Positions 1 to 12,240 of a stretch of DNA of 64,000 nucleotides are shown here, piece after piece. The notes beneath the pieces were generated by a model, which searched no databases, was not told where the DNA came from, and worked only from the letters and a program-made list of their open reading frames with translations. The number at the start of each line of letters is the position of its first letter. The stretch's first letter is position 1. The DNA lies in the NCBI GenBank assembly GCA_004794785.1, contig SJOL01006425.1:156782-220781 (forward strand), in the 5' to 3' direction. This DNA is from Opisthorchis felineus (Eukaryota > Platyhelminthes > Trematoda > Opisthorchiida > Opisthorchiidae). The position numbers were made by a program, and so were the translations under genes.

Positions 1-1
1 G

Positions 2-200
2 GAACTGAGACGTCTTCAGGTGTTTGACGATCGTTGTCTCAGAACCATAGCTCGTGTGGGTTGGTGTCGGCGAATCCGTAACGAGGCAGTTAGAAAGCGA
101 GTTTTTGGTTGTGCAACGGGTACTTCCATTGAAGAATGTGTCCAGCACCAGAAACTGCGTTGGTTGGGACAACTCCTTCTGGTGACTTCTTTCGGGTTGG
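2..200 (+). mobile_element. LINE (RTE-like) C-terminal fragment
   Basis: The translation reads VFDDRCLRTIARVGW, then VRKRVFG, then LRWLGQ. This matches the conserved tail of flatworm non-LTR retrotransposon polyproteins (the block usually ending in LRWLGHVLRM). The frame is open to about position 217, but similarity is lost after LRWLGQLL, so it is a decayed 3' fragment. It lies in the region upstream of the first visible cullin-1 exon, probably in a cullin-1 intron. The family name (RTE-like rather than CR1-like) is from memory of similar elements and is less certain than the LINE assignment. Confidence 0.6.
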
Positions 201-1856
201 ATGCATGTTGCTTATGATCTCGACACGATAAAAAACTTGGAATCGTCCATTCAACGCGGTACTATCAAATCGGACAGTTTACGAACGGATAATGAACCTC
301 GACTTCTCAGACCTCTAGAGGACTGGAGCAACCATAGACCAGGTAACAAGGTTGAAAAAATCGCCGCTCGCGGGCCGCAACGTCGGACAACTAGCATGCA
401 GTTGGAGGTCGTACTCAAAAGGTGGCGCGTCATTGATTGATCAGTGAGGTTCGGGTATGTCTGAAGGGAAACAGGCCAGAGCTGTCACGCTACCAGGTGA
501 AATAGCTGATGTGATGGGAATACATCAGAACAGTAGGCATACGTCCAAACAGCCGCGGGTGGACAAGTTTAAACACGTCAAGCATCAGCAATAACACGGG
601 TGATCAGACTGGGGCGAGTTTGAAGGTGGAAGGCGCAAACATGAATTATTTGAAGGTGAATTTTCAGAGGGTCAGAAGAATGTTCAACCCGCTTCGTATT
701 AATTTATATTTTGTTGACTAACGAGCACTGGGTTAAAACACCCTAAACAGCGTCCCTCCGGGGACGACCGCTTTCAACCGGTCGCTACGTTTCAGTTAGA
801 AGGATATCTTGAAATTCGTATTTTGTGTGTCGTTAGTAATAGTAGTGGTAGTAGTCTATCATTGTGGTGGTTTTCGTCCTACCCGGGGGTTATTGGGTCC
901 ATAAATTGTCTCCATGGCTTTGCGAATAACTAATCGATCATCTCCCAGCTGTTGAACTATGCAGTGAGTTCCCTCTACGACAATCACTGACTGGACTGGT
1001 CATTGTAGAGCCTTGTAACCTGACGCTTTTATTGAACGTTTTGCGCGTATTTTTTAACGTTAGAGGGGCCGTGTAGCTGATGTATGAAGAGCAAATTCGG
1101 CTCATCTAATACTGTTAGAGATGTGGGAGCTCAGTCTATAATAGGCATCAGAGATTTGATAGATCAAACGACTACTATATAGGTTTATTCACCTTAGGGG
1201 GTTTGATTGAACTGCTCCACGCACATCCAATGACTTGAGCTTGCTAATAAGACAGACGATCGCTGCATCTAATCTCCTCAATTCCTAGTATGTATGTCCA
1301 CATTTCTTGTTTTTGCAATGCTGGTTAGAGTTGTTCATCTCTAGAGAGGCGCTTCAGGAGAGTCTTATCTGGAACGGGGTTGACAACCAGTTTACTTGTT
1401 TTCATTTCGTATACTGTCTGTTATGTTATGTGATTTTCCTGAATCTATGCTTTCTTGTCCTGGCCCATCTATCACATGACTTATGTAGTCTGGCTTACCC
1501 TACGACACTAACAGTAGCGTAAAACTCCTCAAATCCTCTTCCGAGTATCAACATCCTGCTTCATGTGCCACCCCTACCTGTCGCTCGCGCACTGTCCACG
1601 TGCTTATGTGCGCCAACGTCAGACTGATTGTGTCTGTCTTTTCTCCAAAGTTGTTTTGTTTGTCTGCACAGAGCGTGTGAGGCGTAAGATCGCCATTTCT
1701 TGTGTCTTTGGTCACCAAATGGCTATTAGCCAGAATAACTTCATCCCTGTTATCGCCAACGAATTGTGTGGTTTTCTTTAGTTTGGATTTCCTACGTACC
1801 ATCTGTAGACGTCATCATCTGTTCATCTATTCTTTCGCTCGCTTATCACTGGGCAG
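201..1856. other. Probable cullin-1 intron sequence, no gene seen
   Basis: I searched this stretch for the cullin-1 exon that should precede position 1857 (conserved block ending near NRYTLQ) and did not find it. That exon therefore lies left of the window. The short open frames here have no recognisable domain. The segment before the 1857 acceptor is pyrimidine-rich, as expected of an intron end. Confidence 0.5.
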
Positions 1857-2143
1857 GTTTCAACTTACCAAATGTCCATACTCATGCTGTACAATTCATC
1901 CCTGGTCCATTCGGTGAATAGTCTGCAGTCACAGACTTCGATCGAACTACCCACCCTACTGCAAATACTTCAGATACTCCTCAAGGCCAAAGTACTGCGA
2001 GTTGTGAATGAGAACGAAGCAAGTCGACTGTCCACACCACGGCCAGATCCCACGTCCAGCTCGACATCGGGCAACGCCGATGACACACCAGAGGTTCAGC
2101 TATCGGGTGAAACACATTTGGCACTCTACACCGACTATAAAAA
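1857..2143 (+). CDS. CUL1: Cullin-1 exon (a): winged-helix region start with insertion
   Basis: The acceptor is ctgggcag before 1857 and the donor is GTAAGC at 2144. It encodes 95 codons plus two bases (phase 2), from [13 protein letters not shown] to DYK. The final AA joins the C at 9524 to make Asn, restoring the conserved YKNK. Residues ~50-75 ([20 protein letters not shown]) are low-complexity and absent from the usual cullin-1 alignment. Confidence 0.9.
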
Positions 2144-5100
2144 GTAAGCCGTGTTCTGTTCATTGGAAAGCCAGTTTTGGGTATTACATACCTCCGGTGC
2201 ATAGCCATCATGCCTCCCATGGAAAGCACAAAGGTTGGGATCATAGCAACAGCACAGTCCTACAAAATTGAGTTTTGTCTTCTCAAGCGCCTTGTTTCTA
2301 ATTGCGCTACATAATGTCATGGATCCACTTGCTTAGGTCCGGAAATTGGAAAGGTGAGTTTCCGGCGAATGACAGAAGTGAGAAGACCAAACCCAAGACG
2401 GATTGTACCGTAGACATCTTATCCATCTCTCATTTGGGTAACATCTGGTTTCCAGGTCCTGTGTTCTGGAACTGGTCAGCTGTACCCGAGCTTCGGTTTG
2501 CGACGCACATGTGACCACATAGGACTACATGGACATCATGGTGACTAAGCTCTAGTAGAGTGATACTAATGGTCAGCGTTGTACACACTTCAACAACCGC
2601 AACGTAACATTGGTGCTTGACTGCCTCACAGCTAACTTTTTTATTTTCCCGTCACAAATTAAAAATAAGGATACGAGACAAGACTGGTGCGGGGTTAGTC
2701 CCCTCAGTTACGACCGAATCCTCGGTCAAAACCTAAATAAAAATTACCAGTACGAGCTTTCTTGACAAGGCTCGGTAGCCGTGGGTGGTTTTCCCGAGTC
2801 AAGTCGCGAGGATTTTCACTTGAACCCCATACTTGAAGGCAAGGTGCACCAACACTACTCAGATTTTTCAGAATTGCTTTTATCATCACCACTATTTTTG
2901 GTGACAGCAACGCCAGAGATCACTGCTGCTTCACTGCTGTAGAACCAAATCAGTCTACGTGGTTTGGGCTCGAGGTCTCGAGAATAGCATCATCATCGGT
3001 AACTGAGGCTTCGCCATACGCAGCACACCACCAAGTGGTAATGGTTTCTGGTAATGGATGTGGTCCCTAACCCTAAACACCCTATATTCGTCCAAACACT
3101 CGTTTTCCAATAATTTATCACGATCCCTGTGATTAGCCCGTAGCCGATTTCATATTGCATAATCGTTCAATTCACAATTCAGAAAATGAACCGTATAACA
3201 CGTTCACATAGTTGTCTACTAAATACATCAGACGGATACATTAGTGGTTGGATTTTTCACTAGCTGTCCGATTTCTGCTGTGCAGTTCTATCGCAATTTG
3301 GACAATATTGTTCATTCATCACCTGTTGTCCGTGTTAAATATAGTGTGCATTTCAAAACCATTGATTCCAGACACACGCCGCGATATTCTCACATTGTGG
3401 AAGCACATGTCATGTGTCACCGCTCATCTTTCTAGTGAAACGGTGGTGTAACTATCTCGCCACCCACCCCCGCTGCCTTGCGATTAGGCATTTGAGCCGG
3501 ACGCCTTGCTTGACGCTCCTAATTGTCCTCTTGGTTGAACCTGGACGCCCTGCTGGATTCCCAGTGCATGTGCAACCAATTACACAATTGCACAGTTACA
3601 AATGACCTCGTGCCACATTGGCAGTCGCACGATGCCATCGGCCGGGTCGCCTTACTTGCTGTATACGGCAGAGCGGATAAACGCAGACAGGCAACTGCTG
3701 GTGCCTCTCTTCTTCCATACATTCGTTCTCCCCCTCACCTCCTTTATAGAGACTTCGTAGGTTCATTCTTACGGACCGACGAATCCGTCCGCCGCCCACT
3801 GCTATTAGCTGCAGCATCTACGCTTAACTTGGCTGCCACGTTTTTGAACGCTTCGAATTAATTCTTCAAACCCCAATTCACCTGGCAGCCTTCAACGTCC
3901 GCACTCTGAAACAAGCTGGGCAAAAGGCTGCTCTTACTTGTACGGTGGACTCCTACGCTGTTGGTTTGTGCTATCTCTTTGGAACGAGAATTCAAGATCC
4001 AAGTACGGCTGTTAAACTGATTTCCTCATCGGCTGTTTTCGCTTCCAGCTACGCAACTGTGGTGATTCAGAAACCCTCGCGATTGACTCTGTAGGTGTTA
4101 GTACTGTTTGAAGCCATCGAGCTGAAAGATCTCTGCTTGACTGGATGCCCGTTGGTAGTTGCCTGTTCATGGTATCTGTTTTCACCCCAACAGACTAGTT
4201 TTGGTGCTCTTAAAGGCCTTTTTACGACACTTGGAACGCTTTATTACAGCGGGCACCAAACAGAGAATTCCCTATAGGGGATACAGCACTCGATCGGACA
4301 TCAACTGATCCGAGTGTTACAAACTGGGGTTTGTACTTGTCGATACGATACCTGATCTGTATAATCGGTTTCGAAAGATCGGAGCAACCATAATTGTTAA
4401 ATTAACGAATAGACGTGGTAGGAACCCAAAGCCACGGGCTTTAAACGACAGCTACCTTTTATTCAAGTGGTCTTTCTCTACTGTGATATGCCAGTGACGC
4501 ACGCAAAACTCAACATTTCAGCTGAAGATTACCCCATCCACCACCGATCAACCTAGACTACCTATGGATTAAGATACCACGGTAGCATCAGCTGAGTTTT
4601 TCTTTATTAATCTCTGTTCGCCGAAACATGTGATCCTAGTTGAAAGGAACAGAGTAACGATGTCACCTGACTGGGAACTTGATATCACATGATGGGTCCT
4701 GAGGGCTTGGCTTCCGTTGATGAATTATTGGCACTGTGTGTTGGATTGAAACAGTCAATTATTGTCTTCAGATAAAGAGACCTCAAGACAGCCTATGAAA
4801 AAACGAAATGCAATAGAATGCTAGTGGAAAACATTTGAGGTTTTCAGCGGCCCTATGAGTAGCGTATTCCGTCTTGATAATGCATTGCGATATCTCGAAT
4901 ATCGTACCAGCTGAAATATGAGGCCTTGTGCAGCAGATTCAGTTGAAGAACATCTTGAACAATGGGATCAACTGAATTCATTTGAGTCTTCTGTCGAAAC
5001 CAAATTAGTGTGCAAACTAGTGTATGTCGAATTCCGTGCAAGTTGGGTTCAAGTAAAACATAAAGTTGACGGGAATTCGGGGACTGCGCCTACCGGATGA

Positions 5101-8100
5101 GCCTAAAGTGGCAGGGCGAAACGGGTCGTGGGCTGTCGAAGTTTTACGCAGCCCGATTAATTGTCTTCAGTCAAAAAAACATCTGGAGAGCCTTGGACAG
5201 CTTCAAAGCCAAGATCACCCAAGAACCATGAGAATGATCCATCTTGTGAGAAATAGGGTTTTTTTGTCAGAATTGCAACACTGCGAGGATAAATACCGCC
5301 ATCCGACAAATGCGAATATTTCCACCCATTTCATTGCGACACATCATGATAGAGACTAAAGAATCCAAGCGAAGATAGTGAAGTTGAGCACTAATATAAC
5401 ACTGGACATTTCTCTACCTCAGACACATGTCGCAAAAATATCTCTGACGTATTCATCCTAATGCAGGTTGAATTACTTTAGTGAGAGTCGCTGCGCGAAC
5501 GAACGATTCCAGCTAGGGTCACTCATGTGCAGTGATTCTTGCTTTGATACGACCATATGACTGCATGTTGCTGCAATACGTGGGTTGTCATTCTCTCTGG
5601 AATGCAGCTATCTATTTCCAGTGCGGTTGATTTTACTAGCTTCCGTGAAATCGCTTGTAGACTAAATGAACGGACGCTTCGAACGCATTTTTCGTCACTG
5701 ATGGGTTCAGCAAAATAAGGACTACCGTCCATTGAGCAATACACCACCACGCTTTCACGAAGACTACCGATTGCGGAAGAATGTGGCATGTGGTAATTTA
5801 CAGGGCAAAAGATTGAATTTTTCAGCGCGGATACCACGAGTGGTTGTTCATCGCAAACACTTTCCGATAACTTAATCCCTCCCACGGACCGTTTTTCTGT
5901 CTGCTCCAACTAGTTTTCATGTCTCCTCATCTCCTGAACACCTGCTAGGCGTGTCTTGCAGACATGTATTTTCAGGGTACAAACTGATCCTTCTTTCCGC
6001 TTCGGAAACAGTGAGTTATCCCTATATGGTGTTATCTTACACTATTTCTTCTGGATATCGTTACCAGGAGACACTTACGCAATGTCGCGTGGGGCATAGT
6101 GACTGTCTACTGTGACAGCGAAGCAGTTCCTATCCTTGAGCTGATCGTGAACGCGTCGAGTTTGTGCGAACAAGGTGGGATCCAGTAGGTGAACCGCTAT
6201 TTATAAAAGCCGTGTTTTAGTGTGAGGCGTGACTTTTGCAAGCGACTGTAATAGTTGTGATCCGACTAGTTGAGTCCCTCCGCGTGCCCGCGAGCAGTTT
6301 GTGCAGATCTTTTGCGTACCTCAGCAATTTGGGTATGTCTCCTTGACGCACAACTGTCATTACTCAGTTGACACCACCTGTTTTGACGTTACGTATCTCC
6401 TGTGAAAGTTCGCATTTCTTTCATGATGCTCGTGACTATGTCGGGTTTTCTATAGCGGGCTTTTACCAAAACGTGTAGACTAAGGCTCGCGACTAGATGC
6501 ACGTGCATGTCACATGCCCATGCGCGATGTTTACGTCATACCTAGTAAAACCATGCCATTACCAACCTGGTACGTGCGATCAGAGTTGCGCCGGAATTGC
6601 GCAGTTTTAATAGAATCTGTATTGTGCGAAACACTGTTGAGATCATCCTTTTTACCTTATTTTATGCATTCACTAGTGTTTTTTTTTAAATAAATTTTCA
6701 GTATTTTTCATCAATTTGTGTGCACTTATCAGCACTCTTTTCAGTCACACATGGTGGCAGTTCCTCGCCAGCACTGCTACATCAAGGCATTACAAGTCAA
6801 ACATCTGTGAGCTTTCTTCGATTCAGAATAGTTATTTTGTGGTAGTACATAAGTGCCCTCCGGTGAGAAAAAACAAACAAAATATTGGTACTGTTTCACC
6901 CAAGATAAACGGCACCGTTCAGTCAATAGTCTAAACAGAAGCGCACTATTCACCGATGTCATCGGCTGCGACATCATGTTTGACATCCGCACTGTATACA
7001 AAATTTTTGCCCCATCTCATGCTTTCCGAATCAGCTGCTTTAGCCCAGTAACTTGGTGCTGACCAACTCCTCCGGGCACCAAGGGGTAGTTTTCGTGTAT
7101 TCTCGGATGGTTTTTTTATGAAACTAAGTGAATTAGTTCTCTATATTCACGACAAGTCCCACGTAGTGCCGCTTTTTGCATAAACTGTCATTTAGTTTAT
7201 TGCATTATGATGCGTCTGTTCTGAACGATGTGTTGTCCCCTGTGGTTGCTAATGCCATGCACACTAGTAATCGCTAACTCGTTCTGCCCTACTTAACTAG
7301 GACGCACAACTTTGATTTGTTGGAGAAGAATGGCTAATTCATCAGAGCCATCGGTATAATCACCCTGTCACCGTAACACAATTTGAAGAAACTAGGCGCA
7401 TTCAACCACACACAAATGATCATCTATCGGGTCTCAGGTTGTTTTGAATGAGTGGAATTCGGTTCGTTTCACTCTGCACAACAAGCGAACTGAGGTCAGC
7501 GTCACAAATGAAGTTGCAAGTACTCGTGTGCTAGTAATTTCGTCAAATCGTTTCTACCTTCAAGACTTCTCTCAGTCGACATTTTGTTATACGGAGGGAG
7601 TACTGTACTTGTTGGGCAATTGTGATACTCAAAATTGATTTCGAGGTTCGTGTTACCTAGTTAGGTGTGTTCATCAGCCGTCTCGCAAACGTTTTAGAGG
7701 GACTCAGTGTAGAGTGCTCAGTCCGGCGTCTCGATATGCCAAAAGTACCCCAATCTCTACCTCCGACGGCACTGATCCTCATGCTATGGTCTAATTGGTC
7801 CAACCGAACATTTTTGTTCACAGGAGATGAACACGGCATCGGTTGACGTCGCTCACGATCTATGGAACATTACGGTCACGGCCTTGGGACGTCATTGGTC
7901 GAATCTGTGGGAATGGCCCACACCGAATGCAGCTCGGTGTTGGTAGTCGATCGGATAGCATCTTGCATTCACCCAACGTGGAACAGTGCTTTCTGGGTTC
8001 CGTGTAATTGGGAGCACGACTGTAACCGTATGTAGGGGAACAATGCGCCAAGTGGCGTGTTCGAACTTTCTAACTCCTAAGCTGAGTATGGGTCGAGGAA

Positions 8101-10920
8101 ATCAAAACAAGTGGTTGTCAAAGCATTTTGTACACTATGCGTTTGGTCGACTGAATTATGCCTTATACTCAGCTAACTCATGAGACCAGACTTTGTTTTT
8201 GGTGGCAGTGGAATTCGTACTCACCTCACCCTCATCTGAACTTTCCCTCTGTCCTGATGATTACTTTGATTAGCCAATCAGAAGTGATGTAAAGGCTGAA
8301 TTTAGCTAAGAGTTTAGCTCTTAGAGTTTATCAGCCTTGCTGAAGCTTTCTAGGGAAGCGTGTTACCCACATGCTGGACGCACCCGAATTATTGCATTCC
8401 CCATGACTGAGACTCCAGATTTTGCGGAAAACACCAGACTGATAGTACAAATTGGTGTGACTCTCTGTGTCAGAACTTCGACAGTGTTGCCAAGCCATTT
8501 TCGAGCTCATATGCAACTTGAAATTTCATACCCTAAAGACTCGATGTAGTTCCCCGTGTTCATACCATATTGCACAATGTTCAGCAAACGGGCTACCTCG
8601 TGACTCCGTTGACATAAAATTCAATAAAGTCTGGGTGAATGTTTTAAAGTGTGGGTACTTTGAATGTTTTGGTTGAGTTATCACCAACTTCCCTCCTCTC
8701 TCATTTTGTCCTTCTTTTCATTACGGGGCTTTATTCCGGCAACTCGAAAATGACTACACGGCAGTCAAAAAACCATGTTCCACACCGATTCTGTTGTCCG
8801 TAATGAGTAGGGGTTTTTCGTCCTGGATGGCCTGGTAGGTAGAATGTAACTGCTCATCAATCGAACTCTGAACTCAAATTTACAGGAGAAAACTGTACTG
8901 CTCCAGCCACTCGAGCTCCTATCACTCCCAACTTTTTCCTTTGTGACGTACACTTTCTGACCTTTTGCACACCATTTGTTTCGTACCACTGTCTTATCCA
9001 CCTGCTTTGATTCGCTCAGTCATGTCTTCCTCGCTTGTTCGGCTCTGTCGGATCGATAACTGCTGCTGTCACATCCACTGTCAGTCAGGTGACCATCAGC
9101 ACTGAAATCCTGTATGTCAATGGTTGGTTCAGCTGATCGTGTGGCTATTTATATCGGACTGTGTTCACTCAGTCACGTGGTCGCATAATCACCCATTTCC
9201 AATACAATCCCTTTCGTAGCTTGTGCACGTGGTGAAAGGATTTTCAAGCCGGCAACCAGAAAGGTTATTCGTATTGGATTTGGCAATCTACATCGGCTTG
9301 TCGGTATTATTCCGCTATGATGAATTAAAATTTTGCTCAATTATTCTCAGTGAAAACATCAATCTCTTGGTCTTCGACACATCTGTACACGGGTTGGAAT
9401 GTCCAGACCTAGTTAGGAGCGACTAAGGAAGTCAGGAGGTTTTTAACCACAATTATTTTGCATTCACGTTTTTCCATCACTCACCAGAATTGCTGAGTTC
9501 CGTTCTCCTTCTTTCCATAATAGCAAACGGGTTCGCGTTTACTTGAATGTCCCACTGAAGAGCGAGACTAAACAGGAAACAGAACAGACACTGGGTAATG
9601 TGGATTTGGATCGAAAATTGTTTGTCCAGGTAAACCGTTAACCCGCTTTTGATAGATCTTATTTCTTCCCACTCCAATTTTAGGTCACAAGCCAGTCATA
9701 AACCGCATGTGTGTATGTATTGTTGTTTTCTTCAGTATACGAAAGTAACTTCAAAGACGAAATCGATTGAAAATGCAATAAAAACCATATAGACCAGTAA
9801 AATGGATAATCCAACACCATCTACTTGTTTACCTTGCCATGCTGTCACTTGTCCTCGATAAGTTGATGCCACAACCTCGTAGACACCGTCGAGTAGCACG
9901 GTCAGGCTGCTCTAATCAGGAGGCATCTCAAAAAGCAGCGCTTGGGGAAAGTAGAATTCTCTTCCGGAGCCCCTGAAGTTAATGCCGCCAGACCGAAACA
10001 TTTTCAGAACAAAAAGTCGGTAACACTGGTCTGACAATAGACACTGTCCCAAATAAGTAGAATGATTTAACAGATGCGTATGGTATAGCGACGTTCTTTT
10101 AATAGTTATATCCGGTTAGAATTAAGCCGCACAATGATTTATGCGCAGTTAAAAGGTTTAATCCATTTTCCACAGGAAGGCTCTTGGCTTGCTCTTTGGT
10201 TCTGAGTTATCAACTTTCTCTTTGATATCGAATCCCCGACTTATGTCGTCTCACCATTGGAGACAGCGTTTCCACCGACTGACCTTTGATCATTTCCATT
10301 AGTTGTATCCGCTATTACCAGGATCTTCACTATGAACACTAGACGGCTGTCGATTTCTCGGTGACGACTAAAGTTAGTCGCGCTATCGGTTTCGGATGGA
10401 TCATTGGTTATGAGCCCTTTCTTGTTTTCCGGAGTTCTTTTTCCTAATAAACGGAATCCTCTTTTCTCTGGCTTCTACATCTAGGCCTGCATTGTTCGAA
10501 TTATGAAAACGAGAAAGATTATGAAGCATCAACAACTGATCAACGAAGTCATATCGCAGTTGTCCACCCGCTTCAAACCCGCCATATCACTAATTAAGGT
10601 AAGTCTTTCCGGCCTTGTTGAACGGTGATATTTGTTATTGTTTTTTCCGCAAAGTTCCTTTACGTGGACTTGCTCGTTCGCCTATGGTCTGTGGTTATGT
10701 AACATTTCCAGATGGCGACTAGTGCTATTTCAACCCATCTGAGGGACTTAAATACTATGGGCCGTTTTTGAGTTCGCCCAGTTCGTTTAAGTCCGTCCTC
10801 TAGAATTTTGCCTGTAACGTTCTCACTCTTGCCTTTTAGCGTTGTATAGCAGACCTGATTGACCGAGAATACTTGAAACGGGACACCAACGAACGCGATT
10901 CCTATGAGTATCTGGCGTAA
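1857..10920 (+). CDS. CUL1: Cullin-1 (3' part of gene, four exons)
   Basis: Cullin-1 is the scaffold of SCF ubiquitin ligases. Its C-terminal part binds the RING protein and carries the NEDD8 acceptor lysine. Coding exons are 1857-2143, 9524-9629, 10485-10598 and 10840-10920; introns have GT/AG ends and phases 2, 0 and 0. Joined, they give 195 C-terminal residues. Landmarks in order are [83 protein letters not shown] and terminal YEYLA. KHQQL, QLSxRFKP and YLA favour CUL1 over CUL2, CUL3 and CUL4. The NEDD8 site lysine, in IVRIMK, is at 10506-10508. Oddities are a 7.4 kb intron and a Ser/Thr/Pro-rich insertion of roughly 20-25 residues in the first exon compared with the vertebrate protein. 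Upstream exons are outside the window. Confidence 0.93.
3457..3605 (+). mobile_element. SINE-related repeat copy
   Basis: The segment from GCTGCCTTGCGATTAGGC through TTGAGCCGGACGCCTTG to CATGTGCAACCAAT aligns by eye with 15227-15345, where the same blocks occur in the same order. Its second half is also related to the 3' half of the tRNA-derived SINE copies at 16.7, 31.4 and 54.9 kb. Confidence 0.55.
4853..5160 (+). repeat. Hammerhead-bearing dispersed repeat, copy 1
   Basis: A nearly full unit. It runs from GTCTTGATAATGCATTGCG through TCTCGAATATCGTACC, CAGATTCAGTTGAAGAACAT, TTGGGTTCAAGTAAAACATA and GTTGACGGGAATTCGGGGAC to the ribozyme motif and GTGGGCTGTCGAAG. The same blocks recur at 32.9, 36.1, 50.5, 53.9, 56.3 and 60.5 kb. 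It lies in the cullin-1 intron in the gene's own orientation. Confidence 0.7.
5089..5132 (+). ncRNA. Degenerate hammerhead ribozyme, copy 1
   Basis: The order is stem I strand CCTAC, core CGGATGA (consensus CTGATGA, so U4 is changed), a stem II region ending GGGC, GAAA at 5118-5121, then GGTC and GTGGG, which pairs back to CCTAC. The core substitution predicts an inactive ribozyme. Confidence 0.55.
8352..8397 (+). repeat. Fragment of B-box dispersed repeat
   Basis: GAAGCGTGTTACCCACATGC followed by TGGACGCACCCGAATTATTG matches the middle of the repeat at 39330-39620 (GGCGTGTAACCACACGCTGA, then AGGCACCCGAAT). Confidence 0.45.
9524..9629 (+). CDS. CUL1: Cullin-1 exon (b)
   Basis: The acceptor is ttccataatag and the donor is GTAAAC at 9630. 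It encodes one base plus 35 codons, [20 protein letters not shown] then [15 protein letters not shown]. The same region in vertebrate CUL1 has the pattern NKKLRVNINVPMK and EEDRKLLIQ. The following intron (9630-10484) is phase 0. Confidence 0.9.
10485..10598 (+). CDS. CUL1: Cullin-1 exon (c): neddylation site
   Basis: The acceptor is acatctag and the donor is GTAAGT at 10599. It encodes 38 residues starting [11 protein letters not shown] and ending [10 protein letters not shown]. The lysine of RIMK is the conserved NEDD8 acceptor of cullins. KHQQL follows, as in CUL1. Confidence 0.95.
10840..10920 (+). CDS. CUL1: Cullin-1 terminal exon
   Basis: The acceptor is gccttttag. It encodes [20 protein letters not shown], then SYEYLA and a TAA stop at 10918-10920. 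The terminal YLA is the standard cullin-1 C-terminus. The 241 bp intron before it (10599-10839) is phase 0. Confidence 0.95.
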   Translation, partial: RCIADLIDREYLKRDTNERDSYEYLA

Positions 10921-12240
10921 CGTGCGTTCACCCCGTCGACCTTGTTCTGTTCACTTGTTGGAACACGCGCCTTCGTAGAGCTAAACCCATCTCAGTACCT
11001 ATGCAGTCGTAGGACAAACCTGATGCACCTGATGGATGCCTCGTAATTCGAATGATTCATCTTATTCTGCCATCTAGCGGGTCGTCGCTAATCTGTGCCC
11101 CTTCTCTGAGAAACTACAAGTTGCCATCGAACAAACGGTTTTCACCCACCATCCCGTCCGATCTTTCATGCCTATGTGTTTATGTATGTATAATTCCTCT
11201 CGCGCCTGCCTACTTTGGCGCTTCCAAGCCAAGAGAAAGCAATGCATTTTCTCCACATTCTTTTGGTCAGATCAAAATCATGTACATTCTCGCTGCACAA
11301 CCTGAAAGAGGGACGGATGTCAATTCACATTCTGATCAGTTGTGTTGCGCTTCCCTTCCCATCCTCCCTCTTCCATATCGGTAGTCTGCTCGTTGTAACG
11401 TTTTTGCCCGTGTTCGTAAACTGTCTGCCTGTAGGCAGATGTGCCCCCTTCTCACCTATTTATCTGTTCCGTTCCTGTTCTTTTCTGGCACTGTTGCGCC
11501 TATGCTTCGAAATTCTAACTTACCTACTGTATACGCCGACTTCTACCCGTTTGCTTGCGGCTCAGTTTTCATCTTTAGCGGGTGCAGTTCACTCCGGTTT
11601 GTGTAATCAAGACAATTTAAAAGCCGAATCATTCGGCCGATATACTTGGAGTAAATAAGAACTCGGCGTGAAAAGTGACATTCTTAGAAACCTTTGCCCG
11701 AATGCAGTCTGCCCAATAAAAAACCGTCTGAAGAAGCACCGGCTTCTGGAGAGACCACAACAGCGTTCGTCTTCAGCATGCAAAACCCCTCCAAAAGACA
11801 GATCGCCCCCGAGCGAGTCCAAATCCCCATTTGTCTACGCTGGCCTCCTTTTAGGAGATTACTGTAATCTGATCATTCGGTTTTACGGTAGCCGTTTGTG
11901 GTTGACACCATGTGTGGCCGTACAGACTCTGCTTTCACTGGACGGGCCTCTTCCTTACAACTATTTTCGGGACTATCAAAGCGACTGACAGTCATCGTGT
12001 AGAACAATACAACACAAACCAGATGCTGGCTCCTAGCCGGAAAGCCCGCAATTCAAATAGTTCTTGGTTGCGCGTTTCTTAGCCAGTCAGGTAGTTTCAT
12101 GCTTCCTACGGACTGCACGGCTCCAATACGCCATGTGGCTACCACGGATGAACGGTAGCATAATGCTCCATTGTGGTCCAGATGCATGAGAATGATCTGA
12201 AGGACGTTTCAAATAAAACAGAGGTCCGGTCGTAAGATGT
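10921..12240 (+). other. Probable cullin-1 3' untranslated region
   Basis: Two AATAAA signals follow the stop codon. One is at 11715-11720; the other, at 12212-12217, is followed after about 20 bases by a T/G-rich stretch, which suits a cleavage site. Open frames of 147 and 106 residues here look like chance, being pyrimidine-rich and without domains. Which signal is used cannot be told from sequence. Confidence 0.4.

Larger units (their letters stand above)
2144..9523 (+). other. Cullin-1 7.4 kb intron
   Basis: This intron has donor GTAAGC and acceptor ccataatag. It contains a SINE-related piece (3457-3605), a hammerhead-bearing repeat (4853-5160) and a fragment of the B-box repeat (8352-8397). 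The longest open frame inside (minus strand 5523-5909, 128 residues) has no domain I recognise and no clear exon borders. The rest shows nothing I can name. Confidence 0.75.

Noticed and set aside
3523..3861. 112-residue open frame on +
   Set aside because: Its first part is the SINE-related repeat, and the rest has no known motif.
11215..11658. 147-residue open frame after the cullin-1 stop
   Set aside because: It is pyrimidine-rich, hydrophobic by composition, and lies in the probable 3'UTR.
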